DNA of 64,000 bases, from assembly GCA_050742535.1 (NCBI GenBank), contig JBOGIQ010000003.1, positions 1-64,000 of the forward strand, read 5' to 3'. This stretch comes from Gp6-AA40 sp050742535 (lineage in GTDB: Bacteria; Acidobacteriota; Vicinamibacteria; Vicinamibacterales; UBA2999). Every line of letters begins with the position of its first letter. The first letter of the stretch is position 1. A model generated the notes under the pieces. The model was not told the origin of the DNA, made no database searches, and saw only the letters and a program-made list of their open reading frames with translations. The translations under genes were made by a program, and so were the position numbers. Shown in pieces: positions 15,440 to 23,897 of the stretch.

Positions 15440-16150
15440 ATGCTGCACGCACCGTGGCGCTGCTCTGCGTCGATCGCGGCCGTGCTGATCGCGACCGCCA
15501 TCGCCGGTGCCGCCCCGCAAAATCCTGGCGTGGCGACGTACCGCGACCCGCAGGGACGATTCACGTTCGAGTATCCGGTTTCCTTCGGTACACCTGGTCG
15601 CGGCACAGACGACGGGTTCGGGGATCGCGTGGCCGCCGTCCGTTTTTCGAATCTCATGGGCCTCGGCGGCGAAGCGGCGCTGACGACCGGTCCGATCGCC
15701 GTGGACCTTCAAGCGCTCGGCGGCCTGTACGATCCGATCGCACTGCAGGTATTTCCGGATGCGATCAAGGCGCAGGTCGTGGCGGCACGGCCGGCGATCA
15801 CCCGTGCCGGCTTCTGCCAGCTGCTCGGCGCGGCCGACCACCTGGGCGCAGCGGCCGCCCTGCCCGAGCGCGTGCGCGAGGCCGCGCGAAGCGTTGACCG
15901 GGTGCGTAACATCGATCCCCGGGTCGTGCGCTGCCAGCTTGCTGGAGACACCGTGACGTTCCACAAGGAAGCGACGTTCTCGTCGGGTGCGATGTCCGCC
16001 CGGCAGCACATCTTCGGCGCCCTCCGTTTCCTGGACGGGCCGTTCAGCGCGTTTCAGATCGTGCGCGCGGCGCTCGCGCCGCCGACCGACGAGGATCTCG
16101 ATGCGCTGACGCGAATCGTGCGGTCGTTCACCGCCGCGCGGCAACCGTAG
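15440..16150 (+). CDS. Secreted protein with a PsbP-like N-terminal region
   Basis: 236 residues with a signal peptide (SIAAVLIATAIAGAAPQ). The mature part begins YRDPQGRFTFEYPVSFGTP, the pattern of PsbP/Mog1-like domains in which a short strand-rich module opens with DP-x-G-x-F-x-F-x-YP. The rest (FCQLLGAADHLGAAAALPERV, DPRVVRCQLAGDTVTFHKEATF) is alpha/beta with two cysteines and is not recognised. It follows the preceding gene by 3 bases and is followed by a TTTTCTTGTACG motif and a REP-like palindrome. Probably periplasmic; the function is unknown. Confidence 0.75.
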   Translation: MLHAPWRCSASIAAVLIATAIAGAAPQNPGVATYRDPQGRFTFEYPVSFGTPGRGTDDGFGDRVAAVRFSNLMGLGGEAALTTGPIAVDLQALGGLYDPIALQVFPDAIKAQVVAARPAITRAGFCQLLGAADHLGAAAALPERVREAARSVDRVRNIDPRVVRCQLAGDTVTFHKEATFSSGAMSARQHIFGALRFLDGPFSAFQIVRAALAPPTDEDLDALTRIVRSFTAARQP

Positions 16151-16169
16151 CCCTTTTCTTGTACGTAGT

Positions 16170-16187
16170 GTCCGCCTTCAGGCGGAC
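16170..16187 (+). repeat. REP-like palindrome
   Basis: GTAGT followed by GTCCGCCT-TC-AGGCGGAC, identical in the stem to copies at 8178, 9330 and 9660. It lies 22 bases before the EamA transporter start and directly after a CCCTTTTCTTGTACG motif (16151-16165). Confidence 0.8.
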
Positions 16188-16209
16188 TCGCGCGAAAACG
16201 GATCACTGA

Positions 16210-17061
16210 ATGTTCGCTGTCCTCGCGTTGTTGTCCGCGCTGTGCTACGGCGCCGCGGACTTCCTTGGCGGCTTCACGGCCAAGCGAGCCAATACGCTCG
16301 CGGTCGTCGTCCTCTCGCAGCTCGCCGGGCTGCTGCTCCTGTTGATGATGCTTCCGTTTTTCCCTCACGCCGCACCCGGCCGGGCGGATCTCCTGTGGGG
16401 CGCGCTGGCGGGAGTCACCGGTGGGGGAGGCGTGGCACTTCTGTATCGTGCGCTTGCGATTGGCGTGATGGCAGTGGTCGCGCCGACCACCGCTGTGTGC
16501 GCCGTCGTGATACCTGTCTTCGTCTCGGTGGCGCTCGGCGAACGGCCAGCAGCGACGACGTTCGGAGGAATAGCTCTCGCGCTTGTCGCCATCGTCCTGG
16601 TCTCGCAGTCCAGTGACGGCGGATCTGGCACTCGCGGTGAGGCGGACGAGCGTCGGACGAAGGCCTTCTTCCTTGCGGTGCTCTCCGGCGTGGTCATCGG
16701 GTTCTTCTTCGTTGCGCTGTCGAGGACCAGCAGTCAGGCGGGGCTGTGGCCGCTGGTGGCCGCCAGGAGCGTGTCGGTCGCGCTCTTCGCCGTGATGGCG
16801 TTCTTGACCTCGAAGTCGCTTCGCATCCCGGTCCCGATTCTGGGAACTGTTGCGGCTGCCGGGGCGCTCGACATGCTGGCGAACTTCTTGTACTTGCTTG
16901 CCAGCAGGGCCGGTCCGCTCAGCGTGGTGGTGACGCTGGCTTCACTGTATCCTGCAAGCACGGTGGTTCTCGCCCGACTCGTTCTGCACGAGCGACTGAG
17001 CGCACGCCAATGGGTTGGCGTCGCGTGTGCCCTGGTCGCGGTCGCCGTCATCGTCCGATAA
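16210..17061 (+). CDS. EamA/DMT-type transporter
   Basis: Integral membrane protein of 283 residues, the usual size for ten-helix drug/metabolite transporters. Two EamA repeats are visible: residues 1-140 or so (LALLSALCYGAADFLGGF, then ALAIGVMAVVAPTTAVCAVV and FGGIALALVAIVLVSQ) and 155-283 (KAFFLAVLSGVVIGFFFVAL, then LLASRAGPLSVVVTLASLYP and WVGVACALVAVAVIV). A short hydrophilic loop with TRGEADERRTK joins them. Members export or take up amino acids, sugars or other small molecules; the substrate cannot be told here. No strong ribosome binding site is seen. Confidence 0.92.
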   Translation: MFAVLALLSALCYGAADFLGGFTAKRANTLAVVVLSQLAGLLLLLMMLPFFPHAAPGRADLLWGALAGVTGGGGVALLYRALAIGVMAVVAPTTAVCAVVIPVFVSVALGERPAATTFGGIALALVAIVLVSQSSDGGSGTRGEADERRTKAFFLAVLSGVVIGFFFVALSRTSSQAGLWPLVAARSVSVALFAVMAFLTSKSLRIPVPILGTVAAAGALDMLANFLYLLASRAGPLSVVVTLASLYPASTVVLARLVLHERLSARQWVGVACALVAVAVIVR

Positions 17062-17072
17062 CGAGGGTCTCG

Positions 17073-17480
17073 TTACTTGGCTCTGGCCGCCGTAAACGGC
17101 GTCGGTGCCGGCGCCGGGACTCCGGCGCCCTCGGCAAACTTGACGTCGCCGGTGCCCTTCAGCGCGCCTTCGACCAGCTTGGCCGTGTAGACGACGCTCC
17201 CCGACAGTCCCTGCACCGAGATCTCACGCGTGATGGTGATCGTGTCGCCCTTGATGACGACCTCTTTGGCGACACTCTCTCCGCCCGCCATTGTCGACAC
17301 CACAGCCTTGGGCGTACCGTCGGGATTCTTCGAGAACGTGAAGGTCCCGGTCTGGCCGTCCTCGTACGTCAGAGTCCAGACGCCGACCAGATCGTTGAAG
17401 TTGAGTGGGGCCTGAGCCACCACCGACGCTGCCGTTACGGCCAATGTGGCCGAGAGCAGCCATTGCATTGCGGGCTTCAT
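17073..17480 (-). CDS. Small secreted protein, lipocalin-like
   Basis: Started at the ATG at 17480, which has AAGGAG eight bases upstream, rather than the longer frame to 17537. 135 residues with a signal peptide (MKPAMQWLLSATLAVTAASVVA). The mature part is all-beta in character: LVGVWTLTYEDGQTGTFTFSKNPDG, then VIKGDTITITREI and VYTAKLVEGALKGTGDVKF. This is the pattern of small soil proteins that measure out a lipocalin-like barrel. The gene at 27359 has a similar layout. It is convergent with the transporter at 16210, the stops lying 11 bases apart. The function is unknown. Confidence 0.8.
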   Translation of the reverse strand: MKPAMQWLLSATLAVTAASVVAQAPLNFNDLVGVWTLTYEDGQTGTFTFSKNPDGTPKAVVSTMAGGESVAKEVVIKGDTITITREISVQGLSGSVVYTAKLVEGALKGTGDVKFAEGAGVPAPAPTPFTAARAK

Positions 17481-17594
17481 CGGACACTCCTTGCTGAAGA
17501 CAGCGCGGATCATCTCGCTTGGAAACGCACCTGTCAACGAGACAGGTTGGCCCCTTTTCTTGTACGTGTGACCGCCACGCTAATATTCACCTCC

Positions 17595-17735
17595 ATGCCC
17601 GACGTGCACATCCGGCACCTGGACGACGAGGAAGACGAACGACCGTCCGCGCCACCATCCTCCGCGCCGCCGCATCGTCGGTATTCGTGGCTGAAGATTC
17701 TGCTGGAGGTGGTGCTCGCTAGCCGCAGAATCTGA
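17595..17735 (+). pseudogene. Truncated N-terminal remnant of a small membrane protein
   Basis: A 46-codon frame. The sequence begins MPDVHIRHLDDEED, has a Ser/Pro-rich linker, and ends with RRYSWLKILLEVVLASRRI and a stop. The LKILLEVVL segment looks like the first turn of a membrane helix that in longer soil-bacterial proteins continues (LISAGVFLALAADQWRE-like), but here it is cut after VVLA. It is therefore likely the 5' end of a lost gene. The stop overlaps the region where the convergent cupin gene begins its stop codon. There is no good ribosome binding site. The 3' truncation is an inference from family resemblance. Confidence 0.4.
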
Positions 17736-18464
17736 TCACTTGAAAGTGTCGCGATTCTTGAACTCGATCGTGATGGCTTCATTCACGCTTTTGGCGTTGT
17801 TGGGGCTTTCGTGAGCCATGGCGTTGCCGCACGATGAGTCCCCGGCCTTGACCCCGGTCTCCATGTCGCGGATCTCCACGATGCAGTAGGCGAGATGCGC
17901 GTGCATCGGGGTCTTGACGCCTCCGGGGACCCTGATGCGGGCGAGCCGCACCACATCATTCTCGAACTGGACGAAGTAATGCGCGGGGTCCGCGTCGATT
18001 GGATCCGGCGCCTTGATTCGAGCGGGATAGACGAGGCTTCTGCCCGTCTGGAGATGATCGAACGTTTTCCTGTTCTTCAGATGAACCTGCACGAACTCGG
18101 TATCCGGCCCCACGTTCTCGGTCATGTGGCTGTGTCCGTCGCCGCACGACACGTCGCCCGCTCGATATTGCTGTGTCCGAACCTCGCCGGTCGACGACGT
18201 CGCCTTCAGTGTCGCGTCCTTGTAGAAGATCGCGCATCCGGCCGGGTGACTGTGCATGACCGACCTGGCGCCCGCCTGATACTTCACCCGAATCATCTGA
18301 GCGACGTCGTTTTCGTACAGCACGGAATACCGCGCGGGGTCGGCGGCGACCGCGTCGGGAGGCGCAGCCTGAGCCGCGAGGAGCGTCGCACGCCTCTCCG
18401 TGTTGCTGACGAAACCCGACAACAGAATCAACGTCACAACGGCCGACGTCGCAAACCATTTCAT
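17736..18464 (-). CDS. Secreted double-cupin protein
   Basis: 242 residues from the ATG at 18464; the longer frame upstream has no signal sequence. A signal peptide (MKWFATSAVVTLILLSGFVS) precedes two related cupin domains. Each has a metal-site-like His pair (VMHSHPAGC in the first, PMHAHLAYC in the second) and repeats of YSVLYENDVAQMIRVKY versus YFVQFENDVVRLARIRV, DVSCGDGHSHMTENVG versus DSSCGNAMAHESPNN, and a final VHLKNRKTF versus IEFKNRDTF. This shows an internal duplication. Probably a periplasmic metal-binding protein of unknown substrate. It is divergent from the lipocalin-like gene at 18537, with 72 bases between the starts. Confidence 0.85.
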   Translation of the reverse strand: MKWFATSAVVTLILLSGFVSNTERRATLLAAQAAPPDAVAADPARYSVLYENDVAQMIRVKYQAGARSVMHSHPAGCAIFYKDATLKATSSTGEVRTQQYRAGDVSCGDGHSHMTENVGPDTEFVQVHLKNRKTFDHLQTGRSLVYPARIKAPDPIDADPAHYFVQFENDVVRLARIRVPGGVKTPMHAHLAYCIVEIRDMETGVKAGDSSCGNAMAHESPNNAKSVNEAITIEFKNRDTFK

Positions 18465-18536
18465 AAGCAGTGAGTGTATTACGCCGCCAGAGATCCCAGA
18501 CAGAAGGGCATTTCGCTCCACGGTAAGATACGCCGC

Positions 18537-19514
18537 ATGTCCAGGCTGACTCTCGCGACTGCCGTTGTTCTCGTGGTCGTTGTGACCGGGGTTCGCGGCG
18601 CGCCGTCGCCACAGCCGGGGCCAAGCATGCGTCAGTTGGCGGGCACGTGGACCCTCGTGTCGATCGAGCGGCCCGACGCCGGCGGGCGGCTCACATCGCT
18701 GCCATTTCCGCGTGGGCTGCTCGTACTGGACAGCGCGGGGCATATCTTCGAAGGCGTGCAGCACGGACGCCCGCAGGGGGCGCCAGCGCTCGGCGAGCGA
18801 CAACTGGCGTTCGCGACCTTCAGCGGGTTCTGGGGCACCTACACGGTCGACGGCACCACGCCAACGCAGTCGATCACGATTAAGACGCGCGGCGCCGTGC
18901 ATCCCAACCTGCAGACGGCGGAGTTCGGGCGTGCCGTTACGATTGCTGCGGATCCCACCAAGCTCTCACCGACCTCGCACCCGGCGAAGCTGACGATGAC
19001 CGCCGGAACGGGCGAGCCGTACGCCGGTACGCGATGGACCTGGGAGCGAGTGCCGCCGGTGGAGAACCTGTCACCGGCCTTCCGCGACGTATCCGGCTTC
19101 TGGGAACACGTGATCGAAAAGCGCGTCAACCTCGCAACCGGTACCTCGACGGATACGACGCGCGCGCCCAGCGTCATCGTCTACACGCCATCCGGCTATG
19201 TCGGTGTCCACTTCCCGCCGCGCAACCGCGCGATGCTGGTGAACGATGAGCCGACCGAAGCGGAGGCACGAGCCGCGCTGAACGGTTACGTCGGCTATTT
19301 CGGCGCGCTGACGGTATATCCGGGACAGGTGTTCCATCACCCACTGGCCAGCATCGGGCTCATTGCCAATGGCAACACCATCAAGCGCTTCTACGAGACA
19401 TCCGGTGACGTCGTGACGGTAACCTTTCCGGCGACCGGCTCGGGTCAGCAGCAGAACACGACGGTCGTCACACTCAAGCGATTGAGCGGCATCGATCAGA
19501 TGATGCCGCGCTAG
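18537..19514 (+). CDS. Secreted protein with two lipocalin-like domains
   Basis: Start chosen at ATG 18537, which gives a clean signal peptide (MSRLTLATAVVLVVVVTGVRG). Two lipocalin-like halves follow. The first has MRQLAGTWTLVSIE and FPRGLLVLDSAGHIF; the second has FRDVSGFWEHVIEK, VIVYTPSGYVGVHFPPRNRAML, ALNGYVGYFGALTVYPGQVFHHPLAS and TIKRFYETSGD. The second half closely follows the 'lipocalin-like domain' pattern found in many soil bacteria. 325 residues. Likely binds a small hydrophobic ligand in the periplasm, but none is known. Confidence 0.82.
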   Translation: MSRLTLATAVVLVVVVTGVRGAPSPQPGPSMRQLAGTWTLVSIERPDAGGRLTSLPFPRGLLVLDSAGHIFEGVQHGRPQGAPALGERQLAFATFSGFWGTYTVDGTTPTQSITIKTRGAVHPNLQTAEFGRAVTIAADPTKLSPTSHPAKLTMTAGTGEPYAGTRWTWERVPPVENLSPAFRDVSGFWEHVIEKRVNLATGTSTDTTRAPSVIVYTPSGYVGVHFPPRNRAMLVNDEPTEAEARAALNGYVGYFGALTVYPGQVFHHPLASIGLIANGNTIKRFYETSGDVVTVTFPATGSGQQQNTTVVTLKRLSGIDQMMPR

Positions 19515-19608
19515 CACCATCCCGGCCCGCGACACACCGAGGCCACGAGACACCGAGTGCGCGTGGTACCATTTCGCGGAATTGTCCATTCGTTATCGTG
19601 GAGTCGTC

Positions 19609-20931
19609 ATGAGAATCCGTTCCGCGTGCAGCGCTGGGGCGCTGTTCGTGTCGACAATGTTGTTGGTGGTGCTGTTCGCGTTTCACGCGCCAGCGTCGGG
19701 ACAAGGGGGTGCGGCTCCAGTTCAGCCTCCCGCCGGTCCCGGGGGACGCGGCGGCGCTCCGGTAGGAGTCCTTGGCGGGCGCGGCGGCCCACGCATCCCC
19801 GACGGTGCTCTCAAGCCGGGCGCCCCTCATCCAGACCCGCTTCCGGTGGATCTCTTCACCACGAAGAACTTCTACCAGGATCGGGCCCTCTGGAGCGATC
19901 CGAAGTACTTCCGCTGCAACATCTCCCGCAACATCACGGAAATGTGGGCCGATCAGCGGATGGGGGACAAACCTCCCGCGACCGCCGGATGGGGTGACTG
20001 TTCCCGCGATTACCCGGCCGCAAACATCAGGAGTCCGCATCCGTACAAGACGGCCAGGGAACACTACGAGGCGCTGATGGCAGACGCCGCCAAACGAGGC
20101 GGGCCGACGGTTCACACGCGTGTCACGCTGCCGGAATGGGACGGGTTCTACGTGCGGGGCAACCAGGACGGCGGGACGCAGTGGCTGTGGGGCATCGCTC
20201 AGCCGAGCACCATGCTGTCGCTGCTGACGCCCGAATACCAGCAGCGTATGGTCCAGGGGATCTACCACGAGTCGGTGACGAACGCGCCGCAATGGAGCGC
20301 GTCGTTCTGCCATCCCGAGGGGCTCGTCCGCTTCTACACGCAGTTCGCCGTTCAGCAGCCGATGGAAGTGATGATGACGCCGAATCAGGTTCAGTTCCTG
20401 AGCGGCATCGCCGATAACTTCCTCTTCAAGGTCCTGATCGGACGGAAGCACGCCCAGAAGACGCCCCAGTGGTACGGCGAAACGGTCGGGTTCTGGGACG
20501 GTGACAAGCTGATCTCGTGGACGGCGAACGTCCAGGGATGGACGATCACGCACGCGTTGTTCGAGTACAGCAGCAAGTTGGAAACGGTCGAAATCATCAC
20601 GCCGCGTCAGGATGCCAACGGGGCGTTCGCAGGCCTGACGATCGAGACGATCTTCTACGACTCCGAGGCCTTCGTCGCCCCGCTGCGGTCGACGATGCGC
20701 TGGAACAGGACGCAGAGGCACGACAGCCCCACGCTTCGCCATACGTTCATCGAATGTCTGAGCAACGTCGCGAACGTCAACGGGAGGCCGACGCAGTTGT
20801 CGCCGAGCGATCCGCGTTATATCGATTACTACGGCCGCCCCTGGGCGAAGAACTGGGAGAGGAACTTCGAGAAGGGCCTCGAGAAGCCGGCTCAGGAACT
20901 GCCGGCGGAAATTCTCAACATCTTCAAATAG
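19609..20931 (+). CDS. Secreted protein, distant 'DGDTLVVET' family member
   Basis: 440 residues from ATG 19609, with GTGGAG eight bases upstream. A signal peptide (RIRSACSAGALFVSTMLLVVLFAFHAPASG) is followed by a Gly/Pro/Arg-rich linker (GGRGGAPVGVLGGRGG). The mature protein has conserved-looking KNFYQDRALWSDPKYFRCN and a C-terminal half with GETVGFWDGDKLISWTANVQGWT, KLETVEIITPR and MRWNRTQRHD, which aligns in order with the GRWDGDTLVVET / ERF / DP-x-x-YT blocks of the shorter paralogues. Several aromatic-rich stretches (QWLWGIAQPS, WDGFYVRGNQ) suggest ligand binding. The function is unknown. Confidence 0.82.
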   Translation: MRIRSACSAGALFVSTMLLVVLFAFHAPASGQGGAAPVQPPAGPGGRGGAPVGVLGGRGGPRIPDGALKPGAPHPDPLPVDLFTTKNFYQDRALWSDPKYFRCNISRNITEMWADQRMGDKPPATAGWGDCSRDYPAANIRSPHPYKTAREHYEALMADAAKRGGPTVHTRVTLPEWDGFYVRGNQDGGTQWLWGIAQPSTMLSLLTPEYQQRMVQGIYHESVTNAPQWSASFCHPEGLVRFYTQFAVQQPMEVMMTPNQVQFLSGIADNFLFKVLIGRKHAQKTPQWYGETVGFWDGDKLISWTANVQGWTITHALFEYSSKLETVEIITPRQDANGAFAGLTIETIFYDSEAFVAPLRSTMRWNRTQRHDSPTLRHTFIECLSNVANVNGRPTQLSPSDPRYIDYYGRPWAKNWERNFEKGLEKPAQELPAEILNIFK

Positions 20932-21004
20932 CCCGGCACTCCGTCAGGGGTGCCACCTTCACCGGCCCGGTGTAGAGTTACCGTGATTCTTCCGGGAGAG
21001 GCAG

Positions 21005-21994
21005 ATGCATAGGCCGTTCATCGGTGCCCTGCTTGTCGTTCTTTCCCTGGTTACGGCAATTCACGCTCAGCGCCCCAACTCCGCTGCAGGCGGCTGGACG
21101 CCTCCACGCACGCCGTGGGGCGACCCCGACCTGCAGGGCAACTACACGAACAAGTACGAGACGAGCACACCATTCGAGCGTCCGAAGGAGTTCGAGGGGC
21201 GCCGGATGGAAGACATCACCGCCGCCGAGCTCGCGGCTGCCGTCGCCCGCCGCCAGGAGGACACGCTGGCGCGCGCCAAGTACTTCGGCGGCGACCCCGA
21301 AGGCCGGATCGGCAACTCGGCCGAGTTCCGCGACATTTACGAAATCGCCAAGGGCAGTCGTCCGTGGTTCGTCATCGATCCGCTGGACGGCAGGATTCCG
21401 CCCATCCGTCCCGAGGCACGCGCCCGCATCGCCGCGGCGCCACGCAGCGGCAGCTTCGGCAACGGACCGTTCAACAGCCACGAGGACTTCAGCCTGTGGG
21501 ATCGGTGCATTACCCGGGGACTGCCCGGCTCGATGCTCCCCGGGCAGTACGGCAACTCGTATCACATCGTCCAGAGTCCGGGTGTCGTCGCGATCCGCTA
21601 TGAGATGGTGCACGACACGCGTGTGATTCCGATTGGAGACTCACCACGCGCCGGGTCGCAGATCCGCTCGGACATGGGCGTCGCCCGCGGCCGGTGGGAG
21701 GGCAACACGCTCGTCGTCGAGACGACGAACTTCAAAGGGCGCAGCGCGTATCGCAACGCGAACCCTGACACGTTGAAGCTGATCGAGCGCTTCACTCGGG
21801 TCGCGCCGGACAAGATCGAGTGGACGGTCACTGTGGACGATCCCACGACATGGTCACGCCCGTGGACGTTCACGATTCCGCTGACGATGAACGATCAGGA
21901 AGCGGTGCTCGAGTACGCCTGCCACGAGGGAAATCAAGCGATCAGGAACATTCTGAGTGCCGCGCGCACGGCGGAATCCGGCAGCGCACGATAG
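21005..21994 (+). CDS. Secreted 'DGDTLVVET' family protein
   Basis: 329 residues; ATG 21005 is preceded by GGGAGAGGC. A signal peptide (FIGALLVVLSLVTAIHA) is followed by WTPPRTPWGDPDLQGNYTNK, a motif I know from a family annotated only as hypothetical in many soil and aquatic bacteria. The rest is typical of the family: YHIVQSPGVVAIRYEMVHDTRVIP, VARGRWEGNTLVVETTNFKGR, LIERFTRVAPDKIEWTVTVDDPTTWSRPWTFTIPLT and VLEYACHEGN. The EGN-type replacement of DGD is a common variant. No enzymatic residues can be named. Confidence 0.85.
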   Translation: MHRPFIGALLVVLSLVTAIHAQRPNSAAGGWTPPRTPWGDPDLQGNYTNKYETSTPFERPKEFEGRRMEDITAAELAAAVARRQEDTLARAKYFGGDPEGRIGNSAEFRDIYEIAKGSRPWFVIDPLDGRIPPIRPEARARIAAAPRSGSFGNGPFNSHEDFSLWDRCITRGLPGSMLPGQYGNSYHIVQSPGVVAIRYEMVHDTRVIPIGDSPRAGSQIRSDMGVARGRWEGNTLVVETTNFKGRSAYRNANPDTLKLIERFTRVAPDKIEWTVTVDDPTTWSRPWTFTIPLTMNDQEAVLEYACHEGNQAIRNILSAARTAESGSAR

Positions 21995-22104
21995 ATCTAG
22001 TGGCGGGGGCGCCTCTTCGCCCTTTTGTTCGTACGTCCGGCCGTCAATTGATCCAGCTCGACCGTCGCGCTAGACTCCACGCCTCTCCTGGAGGACCAAG
22101 GTTC

Positions 22105-22269
22105 ATGTATACCGCAGCGCGCCGGACCGTCGAAGGGGGACGAAACCTTCGCGAGGATCATTGGGCTGCGCCCAGCGATCACTCCGGAGGGCGGCAACCG
22201 AAAACGAGAAGCACGCGAAAGCGGCAGGTCCGACCGGGACGGCGACGCGGTGCGGTCAGGCCGAAATGA
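22105..22269 (+). CDS. Possible small basic protein, 54 residues
   Basis: Frame with an ATG at 22105 and GGAGGA nine bases upstream. The product is very basic (TRSTRKRQVRPGRRRGAVRPK at the end includes a run of Arg/Lys) and has no hydrophobic segment. It ends 11 bases before the next gene's ATG, which could mean translational linkage, or it could be a chance frame in the leader of that gene. The leader from 21995 also carries a CCCTTTTGTTCGTACG motif (22018-22033). Low support. Confidence 0.25.
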   Translation: MYTAARRTVEGGRNLREDHWAAPSDHSGGRQPKTRSTRKRQVRPGRRRGAVRPK

Positions 22270-22279
22270 GTCCAAGCGC

Positions 22280-23806
22280 ATGACTCGAGGAGACATCGCC
22301 AAAGCCTATCTTCAACTGGCGCAGAGTCGCGCTGCGCGGGCGGGCGTGATTGCGTTCGGCGCCGGCCTGGCACTCGTTCTTATCTGGTCCCTCGAGCTGC
22401 AAGATCGTACCGGCGGTCTCCTCCAGGCGCTCGCCGACAAGCCGCGGTATGCGAACCTGTCTCGCGAGCGCGACGCCGCTGCAGCGAACAACACCGATCT
22501 CGTCAGGAAGCTGCGCGCAGCAGACCCGAAGTCGGATCGGACACGCCGCCGATCCGACTATGCCGAGACTCTAAGAACTCAAGCCGTTCAGCTCGAGGAA
22601 CAGGCTGGCAAGATTCAGCAGGAGACTGATAGCGCGAGAACGCTCACCTTTACGTTTCCGGGGCTGCCGCCGATCACTGTACGGGATGCGTCTGCAGCTC
22701 TGGTGTGGCTCGCCTGCGCGGCTTCGCTGTTGTACTACCTGTCATGGTGTCGTCGATCTGTGCTGCAGCTGTATTCGCGCGCGCTGCGGATCTTCGTGTC
22801 CGAGCTGGACGTCGATCCCAAGGTGCTCCACGACGTCGCGGGGTCGCTCCCGTTCTGGATCGCACCGCTGCCCAGGCGAGATGGGGCGTACGTGTCGGCT
22901 GGGCTTCTTCGTTCGGCTGCCGGATGGGATCGTACGAGCGCACAAAACCATCTTGGCCTTGGCCTCGTTCACCTTGGGGCAGGTCTGGTCACCGCACACG
23001 TCGTCTACATCGGCATCCTGTACTCGCAACTGGATGTCCAAGTATCCGCGTCGGCAGTGATTCTCAGGAATACACCCGTCTTGCCGACCACCATTCTTCT
23101 CGGCGCCGTCTTCATCGGAATCGCGTGCTGGTGGCTGACACCCGGCCGCGTGCCTGATTCGTATTCATTCGAGCGTTCACCGCGGCGTCCTCTGAGCCGA
23201 CGCCGCCGCGCTGTTCTTGCGACTGGGCTCGCTCTGGTGGCTGGTGCGACCGCATTGGTTGCTGTCTCACCGGCGGCGCTCCGAAAAGTGATTTTGCGGC
23301 CCCGGTTTCGTGCGTGGGTGAACCGTGGTCGATTGGCTCAGGGCTTTTACGAGGCAGGTCGTAACCAGCGTATTCATTACGTGCGGGGCGAAGGGCGCCC
23401 GAAAGCGCTCAAGAGCGTTCCGGACAGAGATCTACGCCAGGTGCAGATCGACAAGAATCAATTGAACAGGATTCACCTATCGGCGGTCGCGCCATGGCTG
23501 GCCGCTGCCTCGGTACGCTTCGGAACGACGGAAGAGACCCTGACGAGAGAAGGAATCGATCAGGAGTTGACGGCCGCGAAGGAGGGTGAACGGCCCACGT
23601 TGGTGTGGTTCGACTATCTCGTACAGCAGGGGTGGGCCCAACGGAACCGAGCGGAGATCGAGCGGGCGCTGGCGTTACTCGATCCGCTGGCCGCAACGCC
23701 CGGGGGGCGCGCAACTGCCACGCTGATTGACCGACGGCGTGAGACCTGGAAGCGCCGCGCCGCACGACTGGCGGCTTCGCGGCCGACTGTGACGACCGGA
23801 GTTTGA
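22280..23806 (+). CDS. Multi-pass membrane protein of unknown function with a coiled-coil segment
   Basis: 508 residues, not recognised. Predicted membrane segments: AARAGVIAFGAGLALVLIW, ASAALVWLACAASLLYYL, GLVHLGAGLVTAHVVYIGI, TILLGAVFIGIACWWL and RRAVLATGLALVAGATALVAV. Between the first two lies a charged, heptad-like region (AETLRTQAVQLEEQAGKIQQE) facing one side of the membrane. The C-terminal 170 residues are soluble, rich in Arg and Leu, and contain RGEGRPKALKSVP and LLDPLAATPGGRATATLI. The ATG at 22280 is preferred to an upstream GTG because hydrophobicity starts soon after it. It ends at the tRNA-like element, which follows directly. Confidence 0.65.
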   Translation: MTRGDIAKAYLQLAQSRAARAGVIAFGAGLALVLIWSLELQDRTGGLLQALADKPRYANLSRERDAAAANNTDLVRKLRAADPKSDRTRRRSDYAETLRTQAVQLEEQAGKIQQETDSARTLTFTFPGLPPITVRDASAALVWLACAASLLYYLSWCRRSVLQLYSRALRIFVSELDVDPKVLHDVAGSLPFWIAPLPRRDGAYVSAGLLRSAAGWDRTSAQNHLGLGLVHLGAGLVTAHVVYIGILYSQLDVQVSASAVILRNTPVLPTTILLGAVFIGIACWWLTPGRVPDSYSFERSPRRPLSRRRRAVLATGLALVAGATALVAVSPAALRKVILRPRFRAWVNRGRLAQGFYEAGRNQRIHYVRGEGRPKALKSVPDRDLRQVQIDKNQLNRIHLSAVAPWLAAASVRFGTTEETLTREGIDQELTAAKEGERPTLVWFDYLVQQGWAQRNRAEIERALALLDPLAATPGGRATATLIDRRRETWKRRAARLAASRPTVTTGV

Positions 23807-23897
23807 GGGCTGGTCCTCCAATGCAGGAGAATCTCTAAGCTGACGGCTTCGCCGTCAGAACAGAGTGATGCCCGTTCGAATCGGGCCCAGCCCACCA
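23807..23897 (+). tRNA. tRNA-like element with abnormal core (possible tRNA pseudogene)
   Basis: 91 bases, starting right after the upstream stop codon. The ends are tRNA-like: acceptor GGGCTGG (23807-23813) pairs fully with CCAGCCC (23887-23893), then A and an encoded CCA (23895-23897). A perfect T arm GCCCG-TTCGAAT-CGGGC lies at 23870-23886. A D-arm-like CTCC-AATGCA-GGAG (23816-23829) lacks the usual GG in its loop. Where an anticodon arm should be there is a perfect 8-bp hairpin CTGACGGC-TTC-GCCGTCAG, itself inside a CTCT/AGAG stem, and no loop with a U33 and clear anticodon. TTTTTCC follows. It is either a relic or a non-standard tRNA; the amino acid is not assigned. Confidence 0.5.

Noticed and set aside
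23807..23897. Calling the tRNA-like element a normal tRNA-Val or tRNA-Glu.
   Set aside because: A GAC loop can be drawn only with a mismatch in the stem and without a sensible variable arm, and a TTC loop lacks U33; neither is convincing.
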